This document shows positions 24,474 through 35,019 of a stretch of 64,000 nucleotides of DNA, piece after piece. The notes beneath the pieces were generated by a model, which saw nothing but the letters and a program-made list of their open reading frames with translations, was not told the DNA's origin and did not search any database. Position 1 is the first letter of the stretch. Each line of letters begins with the position of its first letter. The DNA is from Neurospora tetraspora (lineage: Eukaryota > Ascomycota > Sordariomycetes > Sordariales > Sordariaceae), in assembly GCF_033439725.1 (NCBI RefSeq), contig NW_026944383.1, positions 8,246,001 through 8,310,000 on the forward strand, in the 5' to 3' direction. The position numbers and the translations under genes were made by a program.

Positions 24474-25013
24474 TCAGCCCCGATGAAGGCTGTTGTTGTG
24501 TGCAGGGGTACCCTTATTTTCTGGGTGGACAAGACCCCTGAAGTGCGAACCGCCGTAGTGGGAGTGGTAATTGTAATGAGGTGAGGGAGGATAGCCGATA
24601 TCAATGTCGCTTCTTTGAGTTGCGACCTTGTCATTTGCTGAAGACGAAGGAGACGATGGAGAGGGAAGATGTCCCAGATGGTGATGGCCGTGATGTGATG
24701 GACTGGTCGAGATGTCAGGATGCAGAGCAGCAGAGGATATCACGTATGGAGAATGCGGGGAGCGGCAATTATTTATGTTGTTGACCATGTTATCATGGTG
24801 GGAACTCATCTCACTTATCGAGGGAGAAGATACAGAATGCAAGTGAAACCGTTCTAATATCTGTCTCCAGTCACTACTCGGAGCTTCCTGATGGAGCTCT
24901 CTTCCATGACTTGTGGTGACATGTTTCAAAGCCGGGTGTTTGACTCTTGCACGTCTTGTCAAAGGCTCAACGTGATTGGCTGTTGCCACAGTGGATGATG
25001 TGCTGAAACCCAT
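24474..25013 (-). CDS. Hypothetical His/Ser/Pro-rich protein, 179 aa (doubtful)
   Basis: An uninterrupted minus-strand frame starting MGFSTSSTVATANHV and rich in His, Ser and Pro (for example SPSHHGHHHLGHLPSPSSP). There is no recognisable domain, and composition alone could produce it. It lies within the promoter region of kar9. I include it because it is the longest frame in this 3.7-kb gap and its composition differs from surrounding non-coding DNA. A transcript or a conserved homologue would be needed to accept it. Confidence 0.25.
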   Translation of the reverse strand: MGFSTSSTVATANHVEPLTRRARVKHPALKHVTTSHGRELHQEAPSSDWRQILERFHLHSVSSPSISEMSSHHDNMVNNINNCRSPHSPYVISSAALHPDISTSPSHHGHHHLGHLPSPSSPSSSANDKVATQRSDIDIGYPPSPHYNYHSHYGGSHFRGLVHPENKGTPAHNNSLHRG

Positions 25014-25989
25014 CACAAGTTGTAAGGTATTGTCAAGAATGGCGCAAATTCCCCAAATTACCTCGACGACTACGGGTTTCCAGAAATAAGCAAATAAGCC
25101 CCTTTCACTTTTCCTGCTTTCTTCCCATCTCTCACCTAACCATACATCTTGGGACTAAAAGGCTAGGCCCTTCTTTTTTGGTTGTTGTTGTTGTTGTTGT
25201 TATCCAAGAGGTAACCTAACGGAAAGACTCCAGTTCTCCAATTGGTGACGGCATCCAATCCTCACTCAGTTCACACTCAAGACCAACTTTTGCCAAGCCC
25301 GGCGTCACACTCTTACCAATTTCACTCATCTGTTACAGAACACTTCCCAACCAGACAATCTCATCCTCGGCATTTCTCTCTGTCTTCAATCTCAACTAGC
25401 TTACTCGACTGTGCCACCTTTCGCAAGCTATTCGAGGCTTGTCGCATCCCTTTTGCTTGCTCCGAAACACAACTCCCCTCGCCGGTATTAACGGGACCCC
25501 TCAAACATATCTTGTCATACCCGGCGGACTCTGACCAACCTCCAATCGCGACAACCGCCAGCCGTCCATCCCGATCGCCGGGATACTTGGAGACCTGACC
25601 TCATAGCCTCAACCCATTACCGCATTCGCCGATCAGAAAAGGAAAAACACCCTTCACACAGCAAGGTGACGAGACTACATTCTACACTACGCTAGCATCA
25701 CACAGTTAGGGGCAGCTGCTGCATGCACGCCCACGCCCACTGCTCCCTCGCCTGAAGGAGTGAAAAGAGGTTGCCTGCTGCAAGTTGCTGCGACCAGGAC
25801 AGCTGCAGCATCGCAACATCGTCTAGCCTATCTGAGCCTGTCAGAGGTCTAGCACCTATCTCAGCGCCATCCATTGGCGTCGATTGGCCTCTCTTCGGCT
25901 CTAGAGCCAGTCACCGTCTCGAATCCGGGTCACGAGCTGGACCAATAATCACCACCAAGACACCAGCAAGAAAAAATAATCCTCAACAA

Positions 25990-28900
25990 ATGACCACCAG
26001 TGTGTCGCCTAGGTCTCCAGCTGCTGGCCCTCCTCCAGCCAGTGCAAGTGGTGACTGTGGTTTTACCATCCGACTGGTAAATGACGACGGCGACTCTGAT
26101 CTGGATATCGATGCCCAAGAACAGCAACAGCGTCAGGATAGCGCCGTCGAACTGTCCTTTTCAGAGATCCCTACAGAGCTGCTACAATTCACCTTTGCCA
26201 ACGATACCTCTAGTGACAGGCCTGATACTAGCTCCAGCGCTTCCACTAACAATAATACAAATCACACCTCAACACCGCGACAATCCCACTTCTCGACAGA
26301 CGTCCTCCTCACTCCCGATCCGACCCCTCCCGGTCTTCGCGCCACTCGAAAACCCTCTCCGGGTCTTGCTGCGAGATTGAAGGCTCTCGGTTTCGGCGGC
26401 CAGCGCAAGCCTACATCCCCGCCCCAACACCGGGAACTCGAGATCGGCAAACTCCCCGAGGAGACACTGAAGAAACTCGACGAGCACCACTTGTCGCTTT
26501 CTCAAGCCCTCGTTATCGAGCGACGCGGTCGTCCTTGGAAAGGTCGCATTCCATCATCGTCGAGCCTGAAGGCATCCAAGCTGTTCCATCATCACCACAA
26601 ATCAGAGGAAGCCCAGGAGGCCGCCCATGAACAACACGCCACCATCGGTGGTGACGTACTAGCTCAACAACAAGAACATCACGATAACGACGACAGCGCT
26701 TCCACTTCACCAGACAGCAACACAGAAATGGACACCAACAAATACCGACTGCCCGATCATGTCAACGGCAATGGCGTCAAGGCACAACGAGACACGCGAT
26801 ACGAGCATATAGCCCGCGATTCACGCCGAAGTTCATCACAGTCTTCCGACGATGTGCCGCCCCCGCCTCCACCAAAGGACACATACCCCTCGCAATCACA
26901 CCAGCGCGGCACCTCCAACAACTCCTCCAACAATGGTGACTATTTCAACCCCGACGACATCTCCTTCAACCCTCTCGGCCTTTCACGCCCTCAATCCGTC
27001 TACACCTTATCTCGCGCCTCCTTCGCTGACCAGCTGGCCCAACTAACCTCCATCACCCTTCCCGATGCCGAGCTCCTCTCCAACAAGATCGCCGCCATCC
27101 CGACCGCCCAGGTAGCTACTCGGGCGCTTATCGGTGCAGCCGAGCAGATTCGCGGGTGGATCTACAAAGCGTCCGAAGTGATCGGCGGCCTCGAAGCCGA
27201 CGATGACGTGGAGTGGGCGGCCGCGGGCGGGCGCGAAGGAGTAGATGAAGTCGAAAAGGCCATCGTCAGGTTCGAAGAGCTGATCAACATTTACGTCGGA
27301 GCCATCGAGGAGCTGCAGGAGCGAGAAGACGTAAACGAGGTGTCGACGGACGATTTGCGGCGCGCGGTGGCGCAGATGGAGAGCATCTTGGGCGAGTGGG
27401 CGCGGATCAGAGAGACGCTGAGAGCCGTCAAGTCGCAGGAGGAGCTGGCGATGGAGTGGGAGGAGCTGTGGAACGTGGTGTTGGGCGATATCCAGATGGA
27501 GGTGGATGACTTGAGCAAGTTGGTGTTTGAGATGGAGGAGAGGAGGCATAAGACGGCCATGTTGGCGGGGGATGGGGTGGATATCGGGGATTTGGAAACC
27601 ATCGTCGAGGAGGCGCCAACGTCCATTGTGAGCAGGCTGCAGGCGGCTAATGCGCATGGTAACGGGAGGTTTAGTCTCCCTGGCTTTCCGAATAGCCCGA
27701 CGTCACCGCTGCCGACTCCGTCAACGGGCATCTCTATGGATGATTCGAGCTTGTTGGCGCTATTTGCAAGGATGCAGCCGCTTAGGGCTTCGTTGGATTT
27801 TCTGCCCATGAGGCTGGCGGGCTTCCAGTCAAGGGCGGAGGATATCTTCCCTACTGCTTCCGATGAGTTGGAGATGCGGAGGCACAGTCTCGAAGCTACG
27901 TACAGGAAGCTGGAGAAGGATGCCGAGGCTCTGAGGAAGGAACTGGGCGAGGATCGGTGGGTGTTGGTGTTCAGGGGCGCAGGCAGACAGGCGCAAAAGA
28001 TGTATGAGTCGGTACAAAGGAGCTTGGAGAGGGTGAAGGAGGCATTCGACACGGGAATGCACTTGACGAACCAACCCATGATGAGCAAGAAGCTGGAAAG
28101 TTACGAGGCTAAGAAGACTCATTACGGGCCTGCCATCGAGAGGGTTCTGTCGATTATCGAGAAGGGTGTCAAGGATCGGTTGACGGTCAACGGAGAGATT
28201 CTGCGTCTGCATACTGAGATGCAGGCCAAGTGGAAGGATCTGAAGGAGGAGATGGTTGATGTGGATGCGGTGGTGGAAGAGCTCTACTCGAAGGGACAAC
28301 AGTTACGGGATTCTGTTTCCAGCATCTTGTCCAACGACAGGTCTCCATTCGGTAGCGGCCATGAGACTCCCCAGAGCTCACCACCTTCGTCCGTCATTAT
28401 GACCGGCCGGAACGCTCCCCCCACTGCTCGGTCCAAGTCTCGGCAGGCGGGTACTCCTGGTAGCCAACTCCCGAAACCCCCTGCCTCTCGCCGGCAGTCA
28501 ACCGTTCCAGCTTCGGCCTTAACCGTCACCCGCAAAGCCGCACCATCCAATCCCCGCATGTCCACCATCTTTGCCACTACCCCGGTAAAGACGGACTACC
28601 GCGAAAGACCAGGCACAACTACTCCTTCCACCTCCCGCTCCGCCCAACCCCCTCGCCCATCCTCCAAACTCGACAACCGTCCTCGTTGGAACGCTACCTT
28701 TAGCCCCTCCGACGTCGACACAGGTCATAACTTCAAGCCTCTGAGCCTAACCACCCCTTCGCCCTATGCCAGGTCTACTTCCTCCTTGGGCCAGTCCTCC
28801 ACTTCCAAGTTACCGCAAACCCGCTCTCCTTTGAACCGCGCTACCACCGCTTCTCCTTCTGTCGACGGCTCGGACTTACAGAGTCCCACCATCAAAAGAG

Positions 28901-29475
28901 CGAACGCCACGGCATCAAAAATGTCCTTCCGCGACCGCATATCCTCTCCCGGTCCTTACTCTCAACAAACCCTCTCCAAGAGCGTTGGCCCCAGCGTTGC
29001 CAGACCAACCGCCACACCACGCCAGTCCAAGACTTCACACTCTTACTACCCCCCCTCATCCTCCAACACCAGCCTTCACTCCTCCGGTGGCCGCGAACGC
29101 GTCGAACCCCCCACCGGCTCCGGCACCTCCAACATGCGCAGCAACCCCAAGCGCCAATCCCTCCAACCACCCCGCATGAGCGAACCCAGTCTCGCGGTAA
29201 GACCAGCTAGTTCCATGGCTACCTCGCGCAGACAGAGCATGCTTCCACAGCCGACTTCTCGCATGGGAAGGGCTACTACCCCTGGATTGACGGGAAGGGA
29301 AAGCCCGCAGGCGGTGGCGGGAGCGAGACATGCGATGGGTATGGGGACGAGCACTAATACGGTTGCGGCGGGGAGGAGGAGTGGAAGTAGTTTGGGGCTG
29401 GCGAGTAGGAGCGGGAGCTCGTTGGGGATGAATGCGGTGGGGAAGGATGGGAGGCCTAGGTGGAGGAACCCCTAA
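25990..29475 (+). CDS. kar9: Kar9-family spindle-positioning protein, 1161 aa
   Basis: Single exon. The frame is open from 25771, but the first ATG is at 25990. Kar9 proteins link the plus-end tracker Bim1/EB1 on astral microtubules to myosin V and actin cables, orienting the spindle or nucleus. The conserved helical core is at about residues 345-785 and contains LTSITLPDAELLSNKIAAIP, GWIYKASEVIGGLEADDD and EELWNVVLGDIQMEVDDL, which match the Kar9 family. The N-terminal 340 residues are polar and disordered. The C-terminal 375 residues are Ser/Pro/Arg-rich and basic, as expected for a microtubule-associated tail. They hold two S-x-L-P sequences (SQLP about 825, SKLP about 939) similar to EB1-binding motifs. 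The family assignment is firm; the EB1 motifs are inference. Confidence 0.9.
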   Translation: MTTSVSPRSPAAGPPPASASGDCGFTIRLVNDDGDSDLDIDAQEQQQRQDSAVELSFSEIPTELLQFTFANDTSSDRPDTSSSASTNNNTNHTSTPRQSHFSTDVLLTPDPTPPGLRATRKPSPGLAARLKALGFGGQRKPTSPPQHRELEIGKLPEETLKKLDEHHLSLSQALVIERRGRPWKGRIPSSSSLKASKLFHHHHKSEEAQEAAHEQHATIGGDVLAQQQEHHDNDDSASTSPDSNTEMDTNKYRLPDHVNGNGVKAQRDTRYEHIARDSRRSSSQSSDDVPPPPPPKDTYPSQSHQRGTSNNSSNNGDYFNPDDISFNPLGLSRPQSVYTLSRASFADQLAQLTSITLPDAELLSNKIAAIPTAQVATRALIGAAEQIRGWIYKASEVIGGLEADDDVEWAAAGGREGVDEVEKAIVRFEELINIYVGAIEELQEREDVNEVSTDDLRRAVAQMESILGEWARIRETLRAVKSQEELAMEWEELWNVVLGDIQMEVDDLSKLVFEMEERRHKTAMLAGDGVDIGDLETIVEEAPTSIVSRLQAANAHGNGRFSLPGFPNSPTSPLPTPSTGISMDDSSLLALFARMQPLRASLDFLPMRLAGFQSRAEDIFPTASDELEMRRHSLEATYRKLEKDAEALRKELGEDRWVLVFRGAGRQAQKMYESVQRSLERVKEAFDTGMHLTNQPMMSKKLESYEAKKTHYGPAIERVLSIIEKGVKDRLTVNGEILRLHTEMQAKWKDLKEEMVDVDAVVEELYSKGQQLRDSVSSILSNDRSPFGSGHETPQSSPPSSVIMTGRNAPPTARSKSRQAGTPGSQLPKPPASRRQSTVPASALTVTRKAAPSNPRMSTIFATTPVKTDYRERPGTTTPSTSRSAQPPRPSSKLDNRPRWNATFSPSDVDTGHNFKPLSLTTPSPYARSTSSLGQSSTSKLPQTRSPLNRATTASPSVDGSDLQSPTIKRANATASKMSFRDRISSPGPYSQQTLSKSVGPSVARPTATPRQSKTSHSYYPPSSSNTSLHSSGGRERVEPPTGSGTSNMRSNPKRQSLQPPRMSEPSLAVRPASSMATSRRQSMLPQPTSRMGRATTPGLTGRESPQAVAGARHAMGMGTSTNTVAAGRRSGSSLGLASRSGSSLGMNAVGKDGRPRWRNP

Positions 29476-30969
29476 GTCTGGAGTGGAAGGGTGATGACGG
29501 GGATGAGGTGTGAGGAGGGAGGAAATAGGAGGAGAGGAGAGAGAGAACAAGGGAAGAAGAGGGGGTCCGATGTCTGCGTTGTTTTTTCTCATTGTTTTTG
29601 ATCCCGTGCTCTTCGCTGCTCTTCACACATACCCAAAGCACTTTGCCATATGAAAACTAGCATTGCATAGCTATGGCGTTTTTGTTTTTGTTTTTGTTTT
29701 CTGATTCGATAACTAGCACTGATGTATAATTTGGCATAAAGACGGGAGGGATGGAGGGATGGAGGGATCTGGCGGGATCTGGAGGGAGGATGATGGAGAC
29801 GGGACTCGGAGGCGTTACTACCTACAGTACCTAGCTTTACGTTGCTTTACTATATAGGCTTCATTATATTCATTGCATCTGTGTTTCTGTGCCCGCTTCC
29901 GGATTTCAGTACTGTCAACTTAATGTGTTTTGAGAGACGGGACCCAGAGCGCCGAGTTCAGTTGCTCTCCATATCTCTCCGCACCGCCCAGCACTGCAGC
30001 TTCCTAGTATGGGGTGTAAGGTAAGGTAAGCACCTTAGTATTTACTGCTAATATCGTCTTCGGGATAGTCTGGGAAGGCACGTTCGGTCGGGACTCAGAT
30101 GAGCTGCCAGGTGGTTGGTGACGAGCTAGATCCCGTCTTCTCCTGTTCACATCCCGATCCGAAAACATCTGTCTTTTCTGAGTCACCGATATCATCTGGC
30201 GGCTCTCGCATTCCGTCGAGACGTTTTCTTCTCTTCTTTACTGTGTTTTGCTCGATACCGTCCCCTTCTGCTCAAGTATCGATGCTCAGGACGGGAACTC
30301 AACAGGGCACCCATCTTTCTCTGACTTGACATGTTCTCTGCGTTCGGCGTTGTTCATGCATCGATCTTCTTCTTCTGGTATGGCCAATCTTGTCTGTTAG
30401 TGCGTTAGTGCGTTAGTGCAGTCCTCGCCCTTTTCTTTGGTGAAGTAGTACGTGTGCTAACAGACTGATAGTGCAGCAGCTGTTTTTACGCCCAATTAAG
30501 ATGTTAGCGCAACACTCCGGGTGGTCATTCCTGTTAGCGTAGATATCCCTCGAGTCCCTCCACGCAAGCAATCCGCGGTCCAAAAAGTCTAAACATTCCG
30601 ATTTCCATCCGCTTCACAACATCACAACATCTCAACATCATCTCCAATATCAAGTGAACGACTCCATCGCACACGTCGGACACCATGACGCTGTAAATAT
30701 GGTCACTGTCTTTGACAACTGGCTATCTAGGAGTCGAAGTCATACTCGGTGGCTGAGCGCTTTGGATGCCATCGTTGCTATTGGCCCTTTTCTCGTCGGT
30801 CCCGTCCTTACAAAAACCTGGCTAAAATTGGGAGCATGACCGTTGGGCTGTATGGTTGCGTCTCTCTTCCGCTACATCTTCCTCCAGGTCAACAGTTTGC
30901 TTCCATTTAGACTTGATACTACAACTGGATTTCATCATCTCTCGAACGAGCCCTCGTTTCACGACGAAT
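29476..30969. other. Intergenic region between kar9 and the first HET gene
   Basis: Holds a TTTTTG tandem repeat near 29676-29700, GGAGGGAT repeats near 29744-29770, GGTAA repeats near 30018-30030, and a GTTAGTGC repeat near 30398-30420. No coding-like frame is seen. Confidence 0.6.
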
Positions 30970-33287
30970 ATGGATTGCGAAACAGATGGGGTGGTCTCCA
31001 ACCGCCTGTGCAGGAACTGTGCCCGGATTGTTGGCAAGTCCGAAATCATTCGGTTTGTTATCGCCGCCCACTTCGACCAGTTTTTTAGCCTGAGCGGCAG
31101 GACACGTCCGCCAGAGAAAGAAATCTTCTTTCACAGCCCAACGGTCGAGACTATCATGTCGTCAATTGCCTCTGGTTGTCATCTTTGCTCCATCATTTCC
31201 TGGAACGGGGACAAGTATTTCTGGCACAAGGACCAGAGCGGGACTGCCTCAGCGCTTGAGCACTCGAGTGGTATCATTCAAGTATCCGTGACCGAAGGAT
31301 GGACAAGCTTCGGGGAGACGACCATGAGCTTCGACATCCTGACGGACATGCAGACATCCGCAAGTCAAATGGAAAATACCGATCAGATGGACTCTGTTCT
31401 CAATGACCGATTCCGTGGATTGCAAGGATGGGAGCGCTGGAAAGACGGAAGATCTCTAGGTGTGATCTCCTTGCGAAACGACTATGGTACACCCATGACG
31501 CCCCATTATGCGGTACTGCTGAGATGTTTCCGGCTCAGTCTTACCGTAAGCGGTGGCTAACAACGCGGTGCAGGCCTTATGTTTCCACCGTCGACATCGG
31601 GCTCTGGTCCCCAGCTCCCTATCTCGACCGGCTCGCCAGAGTCGGTTGCGACACTTCGATATTGGTTAAACGAATGCCTACAAAACCATCCCGAATGTCA
31701 ATCTCTTTTCAACGCCGCTGGATCAGGGAAACTTCCAACGCGGCTCATTGATGTCGGGGAAGCCGAAGGACCACTCACGCCGCGGCTTGTGGAAACCAGG
31801 GATTTCCGCACCCTGGACAAGAAAGGCTACCTCACATTAAAAGCCATTGCTGGGGAAACCTGAATATGGACGTAAAGTTGACGAAACAGAGCTACATAAC
31901 TTTCCTGGAAGACGGTATTCCAGTCGAATCCCTTCGAAGGACACTTCGGGATGCCATGAACATCACCCGCCAAATAGGATGCCGTTACATATGGATCGAC
32001 TCCCTCTGCATTATCCAAGATTCACCGGAAGATTGGGCAGTAGAGGCACTTACCATGAAAGATGTCTACGGTAATACCTCCTGCAACATTGCTGCTTTGG
32101 GAGACCCCGGAGACGGTTGCTTTGTGAAAAGGAATCCTTTGCACTTTTTCCCTTGCTACATCGGTAGGAAGCATCCGAACGGCAACAGTACCTACGCCTT
32201 CAGATACCACAACCCCGTTGTGGACTCAAGGGAAGACGATAACGGAGGTCCACCTCTTCTTCGCTGTGGCTGGGTTGTTCAAGAGAAGCTGTTGTCAACC
32301 CGCGTGATTTACATGGGTAACCCTCAAATATACTGGGAGTGCACTCGGTATAGGCGTTCAGAAGGACTACCGGTCATGGAGAAATCCGCCCCGGTCGTGC
32401 CATTCTACAACCAACTTGTGTGCGCAAAATCAGATTTTCGGGCACTTTGTGGCCAGACACCTGAATCCGGTGGCGACAAGCTGCAACATGAAGCTCAGAA
32501 CATGATCGATCTCCTCAAATGCTGGATGAGAATGGTCAGTGACTATAGCAAGATGAATTTCACCAAGAAAGAGGACAGATTCATTGCATTCGCGGGAGTG
32601 GCAGAGGCTATTGCAGCCGGGAGGGGGTGGACCTACGTGGCCGGGACATGGAAAGAACTCTGGCCTTTCGACTTGTTGTGGGCTCGGACTGAGCCTGACC
32701 CAAAACCCATAGATCTTCGCTGGCGCGAGGATAGATTCAAGCCCATGATTCCTTCGTGGTCCTGGGCTTTCAAAATTTCTGACTCCATGTCTAAGGCAAA
32801 CCCCGCGGTGCACTTCCTTCCTTTGCGATATCAGCAGCTCTTCGACCCCGTCACTCGCAGACTTACCACAACTTCCCTGGCCACAGTCGTCGACTTCTCC
32901 TGTCCGAATTTCATGACGCAACACTCCTTAGCCGGAGGAAAGTACTGTGATATAAAGCTCAGTTTGAGAGGTCAGGTCTTGCGAGGAGGTGTTAATACGC
33001 TTATTCCATTACTTGGCACAAGCACATGCAATGTTCACGTCCACTGGGACGTGAAACACCCTCCGCAGAACGAGCTCCTTTTCTTATTGCTGATGCGGTG
33101 GACGGAGTTCGGCGACGAGCAGCAGGCCGGACTCGTTCTTATGAAGCAGATGGCTCCTGTGTCGAGGGTCAAGCATCAGATGTACTTCCGCGTTGGCGTA
33201 TGGGAGGACTACAGCTCTCAACCTCGTCGTGGACGACGCCTTCTGTTCGCTGACTCTGTGACGGAAGAGGTCGTTCACTTGTGCTGA
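30970..33287 (+). pseudogene. HET-domain gene 1, frameshifted in the HET motif
   Basis: HET-domain proteins are fungal allorecognition and cell-death effectors. Exon 1 begins MDCETDGVVSNRLC and has a CxxC pair (CRNC) and a GCHLC motif that may bind zinc. A phase-1 intron is likely at 31487-31573 (donor GTACAC, branch GCTAAC, acceptor GTGCAG); GTGTGA at 31460 is an alternative donor in the same phase. Exon 2 continues FPPSTSGSG, PTRLIDVGEAE and GYLTL. Two extra A residues at 31840-31841 then break the frame; the next codons read SHCWGNLNMDVK. The remaining frame runs to 33287 with the HET hallmarks YIWIDSLCIIQDSPEDW and NIAALG, followed by a family C-terminal region (AGTWKELWPFDLLW, PSWSWAFK). 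Either the gene is inactive or the AA is a sequencing error. It is a clear paralogue of the gene at 35020-37562. Confidence 0.8.
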
Positions 33288-35019
33288 GGGCCGGGCCGGT
33301 ACCTAAGTTGGTTGAGGATGAAGCTGAAGTTGAAACTACTGCTCGGTTAGATCTCACATGTCGATCTGGTCGGCGACCTTGTTCGTATTTGTCAAATCTC
33401 CAGTCAGCATTTCCTGAGAGCCTGGACTCATCATCTCATCCATCAACGCTATGCACCGGCTTAGCCCATTTTTCAACATATACTGTGGTTCCGAGCAAAA
33501 GAAAAACCCCCCTGCCAGGTATCCGGCACGGACTACCACGGCCAAGATTTTGGGGTTGTCGAGGTGGGCGTAAAAATAAACCGAATATAGACAGTCCAAT
33601 ACGGCTCGCTTTGGCTAGGAAAGGCCGTTACAAAACTGTGATAGGGATTATAATAATTTGAAAATACATCGGCCAGAGTCACTTAGGCATTCTTCCCTTC
33701 AAAAACTGCCTAGAATTTACGTTCAAAGGTATATTAAATACGCTGGGATGTGTAATGTACTTACCGTGCGTGATATGTTCGGTTTATTCTTACGACTATT
33801 CGGTTGTGTAAGGTTCGGTACTTACCCCGCCTGTTGAACTTACCCATCATACCAAGTACACTGCGTGCATTATCGTCAAGGCGCTTCGATCCATGCGAGA
33901 CCTTGTGTTATTTGCGGCATAAACCGAGAGAGATACGAGAGATAAGAGAGATGAATCAGATGGGACCTGGAGGAAAGGACGGGAACTGAAAGGCAAAAAA
34001 GGTGTCAAGGAAGGCACGTTCGTGTGCTGCGTGACCTTTCGGTGACACGGTCGGGGACGAGCATGGCGGGGACAAAACAGAGGAGTTTCTGGCGCGAGTT
34101 GAAATGGTGCAATCTTTTCTCCCACTCCTTTCTTCCTTCCAAGCAGCCGATACTCCGACTTGCTGCTACCGTCATCATCTTCCACGCAGGCGGTCAGTGG
34201 CCTCCTTTCATCATCATCTCTCCGGCTCCAGATTCGTCGTACTTCGTTGCTGCCATCATCATACATCACAGAAAACGCCCTTGCGCTGTCGAATATCGCA
34301 GATAATTCTCGACGTAATCATTCAGTTACCAATCCGCTACATCTCCCAGTCAAAATATTCTCTTTTGTCTCCAGGAGGGGGATAGTATTGTTCCACAAGT
34401 GATTTATCTGATGCTGGGTGGTTCAGCGCTGTGTCACGGCTCGAAGTCGGGCGTGCATGGCTGGGCTTTGCTATGGGTAGTGTTGTCATTTTCTGTTAGG
34501 CTTTTACTTCATCTCCCCTCTTTCTTATCCCCCTCTTCCTTACTCCCCTCTCTTCATTTTACCCTTCTGGTTCTCCTTCCTGGCATCGCCGTCGCCTTTG
34601 ACTCGCTGTTTCATTCACTCCATCAGAGAGGCGTCTTGAAGTGGCAGGCTAGGTGCTTCTCGTCCGACCGGAGTGACTCCAAGTTGAAGATGAAGCTGTA
34701 CCCCATTAAAGCCTTTTGTTCCCAGCTAATCTGAAAGTGGTCCCGGAACACATTCTTTCTCCGTCGTTCAAACAGCAATTATCCTATGACCATGTAGGTT
34801 CACTTGTTCACTCCTTCAAACATCCGGTCACTTTTGATGAGGCGTGTAGCACAAACTAGGCTGACAGTGTGGCTGAGCGGAAATCTGAGGCTCGCAAGTA
34901 CATGACTACTTGAGGCCAGGTCCGTTGGGCTCCGATCCCATTCCTGCCATGTTTTGTCTATCCTCGACACATCATCCTCTTCATCAGTTTCAGCGACCTT
35001 GATCTACAGCTCAACCAAC
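33288..35019. other. Intergenic region between the two HET genes
   Basis: No coding-like frame. Parts are AT-rich (about 33580-33830). A sequence near 34870-34950 has a tRNA-like D-arm motif but no foldable tRNA. Pyrimidine-rich tracts occur at 34500-34620. The second HET gene's promoter must lie here. Confidence 0.5.

Larger units (their letters stand above)
22235..25989. other. Divergent intergenic region between the CH-like gene and kar9
   Basis: This is the promoter space for two divergent genes. It contains a 37-nt T run at 24139-24175, a TTG microsatellite near 25181-25201, and a possible small minus-strand gene (24474-25013, listed separately). A frame in phase with kar9 is open from 25771 but contains no ATG before 25990, so it is treated as leader. 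Nothing else is recognisable. Confidence 0.55.

Noticed and set aside
31546-31573. A 28-nt intron (GTAAGC...GCAG) in HET gene 1
   Set aside because: Too short for fungal splicing and in the wrong phase. The donor at 31487 (or 31460) gives the correct phase and a length of 87-114 nt.
34865-34950. tRNA-Leu/Ser-like sequence (TGGCTGAGCGG D-arm, GGGCTCCGATCCC T-arm)
   Set aside because: Acceptor ends do not pair and the T-loop deviates from consensus, so no tRNA can be folded. At most an old relic.
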